A DNA stretch of 64,000 nt, taken from NCBI GenBank assembly GCA_963737405.1, contig CAVTSL010000007.1, positions 219,063 to 283,062 on the forward strand. Direction: 5' to 3'. The stretch comes from JACCTU01 sp963737405 (GTDB taxonomy: Bacteria > Actinomycetota > Thermoleophilia > Gaiellales > Gaiellaceae). Positions 52,926 to 60,228 of the stretch are shown piece after piece. Each line of letters begins with the position of its first letter. Position 1 is the stretch's first letter. Made by a program: the position numbers and the translations under genes. The notes under the pieces are model-generated. The model was not told the origin of the DNA and ran no database searches. It was given only the letters and a program-made list of their open reading frames with translations.

Positions 52926-53570
52926 GTGGGCGCGCAAGTCTCTGCTCCGATCAAGGTGTTCGCCCTCGTGGGGGTCCTCGCCGCGCTCGTGCTCGGCGGC
53001 GGGATGATGCTCATGGGGCGTGGGCAGGCCGACGTCGACACCGTCGCCGATCGTCGTCCCGAGCAAGAAGGCGGGGCTGCTCGACGCGCCTGCGGCCGCG
53101 AAGAAGGTCGCGGCGAAGGCCTCGGCGGCGGCGAAGAACGCGGCGAAGCCCGCTCCGGCCGTCACGCCAAGCCGGCGGCGACGGCCAAGCCCGCTCCGGC
53201 CGTTACGCCCAGGCCCGCAGCAAAGGCCCCGGCGCGGCTGATCGCGACGAACGGCCTCCCGTCCCGGATCGTCGCGCAGCTCCAGTCGCACGACGTCGTC
53301 ATCGTCGCGCTCTGGGGCAGCGGCGGCAAGATCGACGCGATGGCCCGCGACGAGGCGGCGGCGGGTGCGAATGCCGCGCGCGCCGGGTTCGTCTCGATCG
53401 ACGTGATCAAGAACTCCCGCGAGGCCGAGGCGCTGACGCTGAAGCTCGGCTTCGTCCTCCGCGCGCCCGGCGTGCTCGTCTTCAAGCGCCCCGACGCGCT
53501 GGCGAACACCCTCGACGGCTTCCGCGACCGCGAGACGGTTGCGCAGGCCGCGCTGGACGCGCTTCGGTGA
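52926..53570 (+). CDS. Membrane-anchored thioredoxin-fold-like protein of the pilus locus (frame breaks)
   Basis: A 214-codon gene. One N-terminal helix (VFALVGVLAALVLGGGMML) and a C-terminal domain from ARLIATNGLPSRIVAQL on: VVIVALWGSGGKIDAMA, RAGFVSIDVIKNSREAEAL and LRAPGVLVFKRPDALANTL resemble a thioredoxin fold whose CxxC is missing (GSGG). The linker is Ala/Lys/Pro-rich with two AKPAPAVTP copies, but it reads sensibly only after a shift near 53035 and a compensating shift near 53165. Without repair the zero frame has no stop either. Function unknown; it uses the same promoter type as the pilus genes. Confidence 0.65.
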   Translation: MGAQVSAPIKVFALVGVLAALVLGGGMMLMGRGQADVDTVADRRPEQEGGAARRACGREEGRGEGLGGGEERGEARSGRHAKPAATAKPAPAVTPRPAAKAPARLIATNGLPSRIVAQLQSHDVVIVALWGSGGKIDAMARDEAAAGANAARAGFVSIDVIKNSREAEALTLKLGFVLRAPGVLVFKRPDALANTLDGFRDRETVAQAALDALR

Positions 53571-53845
53571 GCGACCTCTTCTCGGACACCGGCGCGGTCG
53601 CGGCCGCGCCCCGGGAGCTCTTCGTGCGGCACGCCCGGCGTGACGGTCGCGCGGTCGCGGTGCTCCGCGCGGTCGACCACGGTTCGTCCTGCGTCGTCGA
53701 GGCGGAGGTCTTCCCTTCGGGCCCCGGCGCGCAGCCGGCGAGCCCGGGGCCGTACACGTTCGCGAACGCGCACGAGGCGACCGCGTTCGTGACGGAAGCG
53801 GTCGAGGCGCTGATGTACCTCGGCTGCGACATCACGGCGGACTAG
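53567..53845 (+). CDS. Small protein of unknown function
   Basis: A 92-residue protein starting with a GTG that overlaps the previous stop (GTGA). It has no membrane helix or signal; VRHARRDGRAVAVLRAVDHG and TFANAHEATAFVTEAVEAL suggest a small alpha/beta domain. I do not recognise it. Its coupling to the thioredoxin-like gene suggests a shared role in the pilus locus. Confidence 0.6.
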   Translation: MSDLFSDTGAVAAAPRELFVRHARRDGRAVAVLRAVDHGSSCVVEAEVFPSGPGAQPASPGPYTFANAHEATAFVTEAVEALMYLGCDITAD

Positions 53846-53874
53846 GCCGGCTCGTCCGTGGCGCGAGGCGCCAG

Positions 53875-53912
53875 GTCCGGGGTCAGACCCTGGACATGGC
53901 CCACGCGACGAC
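53875..53912. repeat. REP palindrome upstream of the RAYT gene
   Basis: GTCCGGGGTC-A-GACCCTGGAC is a 21-base near-perfect palindrome, followed by ATGGCCCACGCGACGA. The second copy at 54539-54577 has the same palindrome core and the same trailing CCCACGCGACGA in the same direction. GGGGTC(A/T)GACCCC is a typical REP core. Confidence 0.7.
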
Positions 53913-53972
53913 TTCGCCAAGGTTCGTCCACACCCGCAAGTTGGTCGCCGGCGCGCCCGTACCGTCGGAGAG

Positions 53973-54512
53973 ATGCCGCGTCCACTCCGTCCGCAGATCC
54001 CCGGCGCGATCTACCACTTGACCTGCCGCGGCAACCGGCGGAGCGTGATCTACCGCGACGAGGGCGACCACGCGTTCTTCCTCTCGATCCTTCTGATCGT
54101 CCTCTCGCGCTACGGCTGGAAGTGCGATGCGTGGTGCCAGATGACGACCCACTACCACCTGCTCGTGATGACGCCCCAGCCGAACATCGCGAGCGGCATG
54201 CAGTACCTCAATTCGCGCTACGCAGAGGGTTTCAATCACCGCTACGGCCTCACCGGCCATCTCTTCGAGGGCCGATACGCGCACAGGCTGATCGAGGGCG
54301 AGGAGCACCTGATCCGCACGTATCGCTACATCGCCCGCAACCCGGTGCGCGCCGGCATCTGCGAGCGAGCGGCGGACTGGCCCTGGAGCAGCTACTCGGG
54401 GCTCGTCCACGGCTGGAACGGGCTGCTCTATCGGGAGCCGACGCTCAGCGACCAGTTCCGAGGCAAGCATGGCCGCCGCGCGCTGCAGCAGCTCGTCGAG
54501 GCGCCCGGGTGA
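53973..54512 (+). CDS. REP-associated tyrosine transposase (RAYT)
   Basis: A 179-residue Y1 transposase of the IS200/IS605-related RAYT type: MPRPLRPQIPGAIYHLTCRG, the HUH-like metal site HYHLLVMTP near residue 60, GHLFEGRYAHRLIEG and the catalytic tyrosine region YRYIARNPVRAGI near 110-122. Domesticated members move or process REP sequences. It is flanked by two REP copies and interrupts the pilus locus between the 53567 gene and pilB. It appears intact. Confidence 0.9.
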   Translation: MPRPLRPQIPGAIYHLTCRGNRRSVIYRDEGDHAFFLSILLIVLSRYGWKCDAWCQMTTHYHLLVMTPQPNIASGMQYLNSRYAEGFNHRYGLTGHLFEGRYAHRLIEGEEHLIRTYRYIARNPVRAGICERAADWPWSSYSGLVHGWNGLLYREPTLSDQFRGKHGRRALQQLVEAPG

Positions 54513-54538
54513 GCAGCCCACTCGCTCGAAGGGGCCAT

Positions 54539-54577
54539 GGCCGGGGTCTGACCCCGGACCTCGCCCCACGCGACGAG
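54539..54577. repeat. REP palindrome downstream of the RAYT gene
   Basis: GGCCGGGGTC-T-GACCCCGGACC, a 22-base near-perfect palindrome (one mismatched pair), followed by TCGCCCCACGCGACGA. It lies 26 bases beyond the RAYT stop and 6 bases short of the convergent pilB stop. Confidence 0.7.
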
Positions 54578-54582
54578 CCCGC

Positions 54583-56379
54583 CTAGATCGAAACCCGCGC
54601 GAGCTCTTCGATCGACGTGAGCCCGGACGCGACCTTGGAAAGCCCGTCGTCCCAGAGCGTCCGCATGCCCTCTTCGAGCGCGGCGCGCTCGAGATCCTCG
54701 CGCGACGCCTTCTGCACCGCGAGCGACTCGAGCTGCTCGGACATCGCGAGCAGCTGATAGACCCCGATCCGTCCCTTGTAGCCGGTCTGGTTGCACCGCG
54801 GACAGCCGCGCTTGCGGTAGAAGGGAATCCCGTCCGAAGCGGCCGCGACCTCGGGCGAGACGCGCGCCTTCAGGAGCTCGTCGACCGACGGCGTGTACAT
54901 CTCGCAGCAGTGCGTGCAGAGCTTCCGCGCGAGGCGCTGCGCGAGCACGCCCGTCACCGCCGCGCCGACGAGGAACGGCTCGACGCCCATCTCGTTCAGG
55001 CGCGTCAGCGCGCCCGGCGCGTCGTTCGTGTGCAGCGTCGAGAGCACGAAGTGACCGGTGAGGGCGGCCTCGATCGCCATCTTCGCCGTCTCGCCGTCGC
55101 GAATCTCTCCCACCATCACCACGTCGGGATCCGAACGGAGGATCGACCGCAGCGCGGCCGCGAACGTGAGCCCGGCGCGCGGGTTGATCTGCACCTGGTT
55201 GACGCCCGCGAGCCGGTACTCGACCGGATCCTCGACCGTGATGATGTTGATCTCCGGCCGGTTGATCTCGGTCAGACCGGCGTAGAGCGTCGTCGACTTA
55301 CCGGAGCCGGTCGGCCCGGTCACGAGCAGTGCCCCGGTCGGACGCATGAGGATCTCGGCGAGCTGCTTCTGCATCGCCTCCGACAGCCCGAGCTCGAGGA
55401 GCGTCGGCGCCTTCTTCGACTTGTCGAGGAGGCGCATGACGATCGACTCGCCCTCGACCGTCGGCAGCGTCGCGACGCGGACGTCGAGCATGCGTCCGGC
55501 GGCAGAAGCGTTGAGCGAGATCCGGCCGTCCTGCGGCTTGCGGCGCTCGGCGATGTCGAGCTTCGCGAGCACCTTCAGGCGCGTCGTCACGCCGGCCATC
55601 ATCCGCTTCGGGATCCGCTGCACCTCCTGGAGCACGCCGTCGATGCGGAACCGGACGACGAGCGAGTCCTCCTGCGGCTCGAAGTGGATGTCGGAGGCGC
55701 CGTCCTCGGCCGCCTGGAAGATCACGGAGTTGACGAGCCGGACGAGCGGCGCGTCCGAGATGCCGTCGTCGACCTCGAGGTCGTCGGTCTCGTCCTCCTC
55801 CTCGACCGCGAGCTCCTCCTCGACGGCCGCGCGCGCACCGAATGCCTCCGACGCGCGGACGAGGCGGCGAATCTCGGCCTCGATGTCGTCGCGGCCCGCG
55901 ACTCCGATCTCGATCGGGAACCGCGTGGCCAGGCGCAGCTCGTCGATCGCGTGCACGTTCGACGGGTCGGCCACCGCGACACGCAGCGTCCCGTCCTGGA
56001 GTGCGTACGGGATGGCGACGATGCGCTCCAGCACGTGGAGCTGCACCTGCCTCGCGGCCTCGTCGTCGACGGGGTTCAGCGCGAGGTCGACGAGCGGCAG
56101 CTGGAAGCGCGTCGCGTACGCGCGCGCGATGCCCTCGGAGGTCGCGACCCCCTCGTCGAGGATCGCCTGGGCGAGCGAGCCGCTTGCCTGTGCGCGCCCG
56201 CGGACGACCGCGAGCTTGTCCGGCGCGACGAGTCCCGTCGCAGCGAGCAGGTCGACGACGAGCTCGGCGACCGCGTTGATCGGCAGGCCGCCGCCGAGCG
56301 GCTGCGCGGGTGCGGCGCCCTGAAGCCCGTCGCCGCCGACGGTGCGGAGCGCGGGAGGCTGTTGTTCGAACTCGTTCAC
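54583..56379 (-). CDS. pilB: Type IV pilus extension ATPase PilB
   Basis: PilB powers pilus extension. The 598-residue protein has an N-terminal GSPII_E/MshEN-like domain (VEEELAVEEEDETDD linker near 200), Walker A GPTGSGKSTTLYAGL near 358, Asp box VEDPVEYRLAG, Walker B LRSDPDVVMVGEIRD near 420, His box STLHTNDAPGALTRL, and the zinc tetracysteine CTHCCEMY...CPRCNQTG. The GTG start is at 56379. A GCCGATAA element lies 21 bases upstream. The C-terminus ends at the REP boundary. Confidence 0.97.
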   Translation of the reverse strand: MNEFEQQPPALRTVGGDGLQGAAPAQPLGGGLPINAVAELVVDLLAATGLVAPDKLAVVRGRAQASGSLAQAILDEGVATSEGIARAYATRFQLPLVDLALNPVDDEAARQVQLHVLERIVAIPYALQDGTLRVAVADPSNVHAIDELRLATRFPIEIGVAGRDDIEAEIRRLVRASEAFGARAAVEEELAVEEEDETDDLEVDDGISDAPLVRLVNSVIFQAAEDGASDIHFEPQEDSLVVRFRIDGVLQEVQRIPKRMMAGVTTRLKVLAKLDIAERRKPQDGRISLNASAAGRMLDVRVATLPTVEGESIVMRLLDKSKKAPTLLELGLSEAMQKQLAEILMRPTGALLVTGPTGSGKSTTLYAGLTEINRPEINIITVEDPVEYRLAGVNQVQINPRAGLTFAAALRSILRSDPDVVMVGEIRDGETAKMAIEAALTGHFVLSTLHTNDAPGALTRLNEMGVEPFLVGAAVTGVLAQRLARKLCTHCCEMYTPSVDELLKARVSPEVAAASDGIPFYRKRGCPRCNQTGYKGRIGVYQLLAMSEQLESLAVQKASREDLERAALEEGMRTLWDDGLSKVASGLTSIEELARVSI

Positions 56380-56400
56380 GGGATCAATCCCTCGAACGGG

Positions 56401-56428
56401 TTATCGGCAGAAGGACGGCCGCGCTAAA
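56401..56428 (-). promoter_or_regulatory. Sigma-28-type promoter of pilB
   Basis: TTTA-N16-GCCGATAA with 21 bases to the GTG. The -35 overlaps the pilD stop (56424-56426), so pilB can be expressed independently of pilD. Confidence 0.65.
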
Positions 56429-57170
56429 GCAGGCTGAGGTACGCGTCGAGCAGCCGATCGCCCCAGAACAGGGCGATCACCGAGCCGATCGCGAGGAACG
56501 GTCCGAAGGGGATGCCCATCTTGCGGGCGGCCGCCCCGTGGCGGGCGAGCAGGACGACGCTCGGCACGAGCGCGAGGATCATCCCGAGCATCAGCGCGAC
56601 CGGCACCGTGCGCCCGAGCATCGCCCCCATCAGGAGCGCGAGCTTCACGTCCCCCATCCCCATCCCGGCCGGGTACACAACTGCTGCCGCGAAGAGGAAC
56701 CCCGAGGCGCCGAGCGCGGCGAGCGCCCACTCCGGGCTCGGGTGGAGCAGGGTCTGCGCGAGGAGGACGATCCCCGCGGCGGGGAGCACGACCCGGTTCG
56801 GGATGATCCGGTGCTCGAGGTCGGTCGCCGAGATCACGACGAGCACCGCGCAGAAGAAGGACGCCACGAGCGCCTCCCACGTCACACCGAAGGCGAGCAC
56901 ACAGCCGGCCACGAGCAGCGCCGTCGCGAGCTCGACCGCCGGGTAGACCCAGGGAATCGGCGCGCGGCAGCTCCGGCAGCGGCCCCGCAGGACGGCCCAC
57001 GAGACGAGCGGCACGTTGTCGTACCACGCGATCCGGGCCTCGCACGACATGCAGGACGACGGCGGGCTGACGACGGACCGGCGGAGCGGCACCCGCGCCG
57101 CGACGACGTTGAGGAAGCTCCCGAGCGCGAGCGCAGGGGCGAAGACGAAGACGGCCGCGACGGCGTTCAC
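56424..57170 (-). CDS. pilD: Prepilin peptidase
   Basis: PilD cleaves prepilin leaders and methylates the new N-terminus. The 248-residue protein has about seven membrane helices, the cytosolic zinc-like loop with two CxxC pairs (CMSC and CRSC near 40 and 64) and the two catalytic aspartates, in SATDLEHRIIPN and GMGMGDVKLALLMG. All four cysteines are present. GTG start lies 7 bases after a GCCGATAC element. Confidence 0.95.
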   Translation of the reverse strand: MNAVAAVFVFAPALALGSFLNVVAARVPLRRSVVSPPSSCMSCEARIAWYDNVPLVSWAVLRGRCRSCRAPIPWVYPAVELATALLVAGCVLAFGVTWEALVASFFCAVLVVISATDLEHRIIPNRVVLPAAGIVLLAQTLLHPSPEWALAALGASGFLFAAAVVYPAGMGMGDVKLALLMGAMLGRTVPVALMLGMILALVPSVVLLARHGAAARKMGIPFGPFLAIGSVIALFWGDRLLDAYLSLL

Positions 57171-57177
57171 GTCAGAG

Positions 57178-57205
57178 GTATCGGCGGGCGGCGCGGAGAG
57201 GTTGA
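57178..57205 (-). promoter_or_regulatory. Sigma-28-type promoter of pilD
   Basis: TCAA-N16-GCCGATAC, then exactly 7 bases and the GTG of pilD, so the transcript should be leaderless. Confidence 0.68.
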
Positions 57206-57209
57206 GTGC

Positions 57210-58715
57210 CTAGCCGCTGAACATCTGCGGCGGGTTCGGCTGCGCGTAGACCGTCGGGTTGCCCGGCATCCCGACGGGTACCGTCGTGATCGTCGGGAAC
57301 GAGTCGTTCTGCACGTTGTTCGAGAAGGTCAGCGTGTCGCCGACCATCGGCCCGTCCGAGCGCGCATTTTGCGAGAACTCGATGCTCGCGGCGGCGTAGA
57401 GCGCCCCCTGGAACTCGGAGTTGTTGTCGATCTTGATCCCGTTCCCGGTACCGGCCTGGCCGCCCGAGCCCGCGGTGGTGATCGTGAACATCTCCGTGTT
57501 CGGGTTCCACGATGCGAAGTCGCAGCTCGCGCCGGAGACGCCGCCGCACAGCTTCGTGTTGTTGTCGATCAGGAACGTCCCCGAGAGGTACATCGTCGCC
57601 TGGCCGTTGTACTGGTTGAGCGAGCCGTTCGTCGCCTTGACGCTGCCGTCGATGTAGATCGTCCCGGACACGGTCAGCACCTTGGTCGTCGCGTTCCACG
57701 AGAGCTCCCCGACCGGTGCGGCCACGGGTCCGACGCGGCACGTGTACGACTGCGCCGGCGTCAGCTCGAAGATCGTCGCGACGCTGTTGTTCCGCGTCGT
57801 GTCGTTGTCGAAGGTCGGCGGCGTCCCGCTCACAGTCGTGCAGCCCTGGGCCGGGCCGGGCATCGCGTTCGAGTACCACGTCGCGAAGTCGGAGAGTGGC
57901 GTCGCGATCACCGGAGGCGTGGCGCTCACGCCGATCGTCGTCCCGGGCGGCACGATCTTCGAGTAGATGCGCCGGCTGTCCTGGTTGCCCGAGCACGGGA
58001 TCCCCCACGACCCGCCGCCGTAGCGGCAGCCGTTGCCGACGTACGTCTCGACGCGGGTGGCCATGCTCGTCGACGCGCCGACGCTCGCGTTGTTGGAGAG
58101 GTCGAGGCTGCCGTGCACGATCAGCGACGTCGCCGTGACGCCGGCGTTGTTGCTGATGCAGAGGTTGCCCGCGACATAGAGCCGCGACGACCCCGCGACG
58201 TTGTTCGCCAGCGTCATGTCGCACGTGTTGCCGGTCCGCTTCGCGAAGAGGTAGTTCCAGGCGGGGTTGTTGAGCGGCTGCGTCTGCGTGGGCGTGACGA
58301 CCACGCGCGCGCCGATCCGGCGCTCGATCACCTTTGTCCCATAGGGATTCCGGACCTTTCCGATCGCCGCAACGTCCCAGATCGCATTGGCCACGCTGAG
58401 CGTTCCGCACCAGAGGACGTAGCCGCCCTCGTAGGTCGACTTCCGCCAGGTCGTCTCGGGGTCACCCGCGCAGGAGACGAGCGTCGACTGCTTGAGCGCG
58501 TTGTTCGTCGGCAGGTTGAGGACCGCCATCGTGTTGTTGATCCCGGCCTCGGCGAGCGCGAGGGCGATCTTGTCGCCCTTGCTCCTGGTCGAGGAGCGCG
58601 CGTTCGAGCTCGAGGAGTCGATGACGACCATCGTGCTGATCGTGAGCACGGCGAGGATGCCCAACGCGATGGGCAGGACCATGCCCTGCTCGTTTCTCAG
58701 CCTCGGAAGCCGCAT
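57210..58715 (-). CDS. PilX-like minor pilin with a large exported domain
   Basis: A 501-residue protein whose N-terminus (LRNEQGMVLPIALGILAVLTIST) is a type IV pilin-like helix of the PilX/GspK type without the Glu5. The body is long and beta-rich with several cysteines (CSGN, CTTVSG, CGGVSGASC) and Asn/Thr-rich repeats that resemble a beta-helix or adhesin domain. The start is the ATG at 58715. It sits in a unit with the pilW-like gene and may form the pilus tip. A degenerate GCCGATGC lies 13 bases upstream. Confidence 0.72.
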   Translation of the reverse strand: MRLPRLRNEQGMVLPIALGILAVLTISTMVVIDSSSSNARSSTRSKGDKIALALAEAGINNTMAVLNLPTNNALKQSTLVSCAGDPETTWRKSTYEGGYVLWCGTLSVANAIWDVAAIGKVRNPYGTKVIERRIGARVVVTPTQTQPLNNPAWNYLFAKRTGNTCDMTLANNVAGSSRLYVAGNLCISNNAGVTATSLIVHGSLDLSNNASVGASTSMATRVETYVGNGCRYGGGSWGIPCSGNQDSRRIYSKIVPPGTTIGVSATPPVIATPLSDFATWYSNAMPGPAQGCTTVSGTPPTFDNDTTRNNSVATIFELTPAQSYTCRVGPVAAPVGELSWNATTKVLTVSGTIYIDGSVKATNGSLNQYNGQATMYLSGTFLIDNNTKLCGGVSGASCDFASWNPNTEMFTITTAGSGGQAGTGNGIKIDNNSEFQGALYAAASIEFSQNARSDGPMVGDTLTFSNNVQNDSFPTITTVPVGMPGNPTVYAQPNPPQMFSG

Positions 58716-58769
58716 GACGCCGTCGTCAGCATCGGCGGAGTCACGCCCCGCGTGCATCCCTCGTTCGGT

Positions 58770-59357
58770 TCAGCAGGACGGAAGCGTGGTGCCGGGCGTG
58801 CCCAGCCGCAGCGAGTTCCGCAGCACGATGTGGTCGCAGAGGGCGTAGACGGGAGTCGCGTCGCCCGTCTTGACGTCGATCGGGATCGTCACGCGGACCT
58901 TCGCGAGGCTGTCGGTGCTCGCGGCCTGGACCTGGAAGATCGCCGACTGGGTCAGGTAGTCGGCCCACTTCGTGCCGGTTGCGTTGCACGTGGTGCCGAC
59001 CTTCCGGTAGAGCCCGTACCTGCTCGTCCCGGTCGAGACCGTGCACCAGCTGACGTTCGTCTGGGCGTGCCCGACAGCGGTCGGGCACTGGCCGGGGAGA
59101 TCGAGCGTGACGAGGCTCGCAGCTCCGCTCGCCGGGGTCGTCGTCGCGGCCTGCGCGCAATGGATCTCGCGGCGCAGCTTGTCGAGAACGACCCGCGAGT
59201 CCTGCTGCGCCTGGAAGCGCCGGTTCGTGTCCATCTGCGAGTTCGAGCCCTGGACGAACAGCGCGATGAGGCCGGTGAGGACGACGCTCATGATCGAGAG
59301 CACCGTGAGCATCTCGACGAGGGTGTAGCCACCCTCGCCGCGTGCGCGGACGGTCAC
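58770..59357 (-). CDS. PilW-like minor prepilin
   Basis: A 195-residue prepilin with the cleavage site GEGG|YTLVEMLTVLSIMSVV, Glu5 present, and a helix to about residue 38 followed by a domain with five cysteines (CAQAAT, CPTAVG, CTVSTG, CNATG, CDHIV). The GTG start overlaps the stop of the PASTA gene (GTGA), so it is coupled to it. It is a minor pilin of the FimU/PilVWX group. Confidence 0.82.
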   Translation of the reverse strand: MTVRARGEGGYTLVEMLTVLSIMSVVLTGLIALFVQGSNSQMDTNRRFQAQQDSRVVLDKLRREIHCAQAATTTPASGAASLVTLDLPGQCPTAVGHAQTNVSWCTVSTGTSRYGLYRKVGTTCNATGTKWADYLTQSAIFQVQAASTDSLAKVRVTIPIDVKTGDATPVYALCDHIVLRNSLRLGTPGTTLPSC

Positions 59358-60187
59358 CTCGACGTGCTCTGCACCCGTGCGAGCGAGGCCCTGGCGACGG
59401 CTTCGCTCTTCGCGCCGTACCCCCAGGCCCTCTGGGCCTGCCGGTCGACCGCGATCAGGAGCTCGAGCGCCTGCGAGCCGCGCCACCAGCCGAATTCGGC
59501 GCCGGTGACGATCCACGCGTGCTGGTAGAGGAAGTGGTTCACGGCTGCGGCGCTGACCTTGTGCGAGGCGACGTACTTGCGGAGCGCCCGGGCTCGGTCG
59601 GTCAGCGGCATCTCGTCGAGCGGCTCCTTCGGTGCCCCGGCGACGGCAAAGGCCGGCGGGCGCGCAGGCTTCTTCGTGGCTTTCGGCTTCGGCTTTGCAG
59701 CCGGCTTCGGCTTCGCGGCGGGAGCGGCGGGAGCAGGGGCGGCCTCGGGCTCCGCCTGCGCTGCGGCCGCGCCGGCGATCTTGAGCGCCGAGCCGCTGTA
59801 GGGCGAGGTGTTCTCCGGCGAGCCCTTCTGTCGGTAGCTGCCGTTGGCGGACAGCCTGACCTGGACGACCGGCGAGCCGGTGTCGACCACGCGCGTGCCG
59901 GGCGCCGGGTACTGGTCGGCGACGGGATTCGCCGCGTATCCCTGCACCGAGCCCTGGACCTTCCACGCGAACCCGGCGTCCTCGAGCGTGCCCTTCGCGA
60001 AGACGAACGCCTGGCGCCGGACGTCGGGCACGACGAGCACAGCGGGCACCGCGGCGGCGGCCGGCTGCTCGGGCGCCTGCGGCGTCGAAAGCTGCTTGTC
60101 GGCGGCGAACGTCAGCGTCGCGGTCCCCAGCAGGGCCACGAGTGGGAGCGCGACGAAGCGCGGCAGGAGAGACGCCAGTCCGGCCAT
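59354..60187 (-). CDS. Exported PASTA-domain protein
   Basis: A 277-residue protein with a signal sequence or anchor (ALPLVALLGTATLTFA). A PASTA domain follows (VPDVRRQAFVFAKGTLEDAGF to GSPVVQVRLS, about 52-118), which binds peptidoglycan in Stk1-type kinases and PBPs. A long Ala/Pro/Lys-rich linker and a C-terminal helical domain (RARALRKYVASHKVSAAAV) complete it. It heads the pilW-pilX unit. The role of a wall-binding protein in a pilus operon is inference. Confidence 0.75.
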   Translation of the reverse strand: MAGLASLLPRFVALPLVALLGTATLTFAADKQLSTPQAPEQPAAAAVPAVLVVPDVRRQAFVFAKGTLEDAGFAWKVQGSVQGYAANPVADQYPAPGTRVVDTGSPVVQVRLSANGSYRQKGSPENTSPYSGSALKIAGAAAAQAEPEAAPAPAAPAAKPKPAAKPKPKATKKPARPPAFAVAGAPKEPLDEMPLTDRARALRKYVASHKVSAAAVNHFLYQHAWIVTGAEFGWWRGSQALELLIAVDRQAQRAWGYGAKSEAVARASLARVQSTSR

Positions 60188-60194
60188 GGGTACG

Positions 60195-60222
60195 GAATCG
60201 GCAGAAAGCCGCCGGAAGTTGA
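60195..60222 (-). promoter_or_regulatory. Sigma-28-type promoter of the PASTA gene
   Basis: TCAA-N16-GCCGATTC followed by exactly 7 bases and the ATG of the PASTA gene. One mismatch in the octamer. Confidence 0.63.
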
Positions 60223-60228
60223 GCGCGT

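Noticed and set aside
58729..58736. GCCGATGC before the pilX-like gene as an eighth promoter
   Set aside because: The sequence 16 bases upstream is TGCA, two bases off the other -35 elements, and the gap to the ATG is 13. Left as a weak candidate only.
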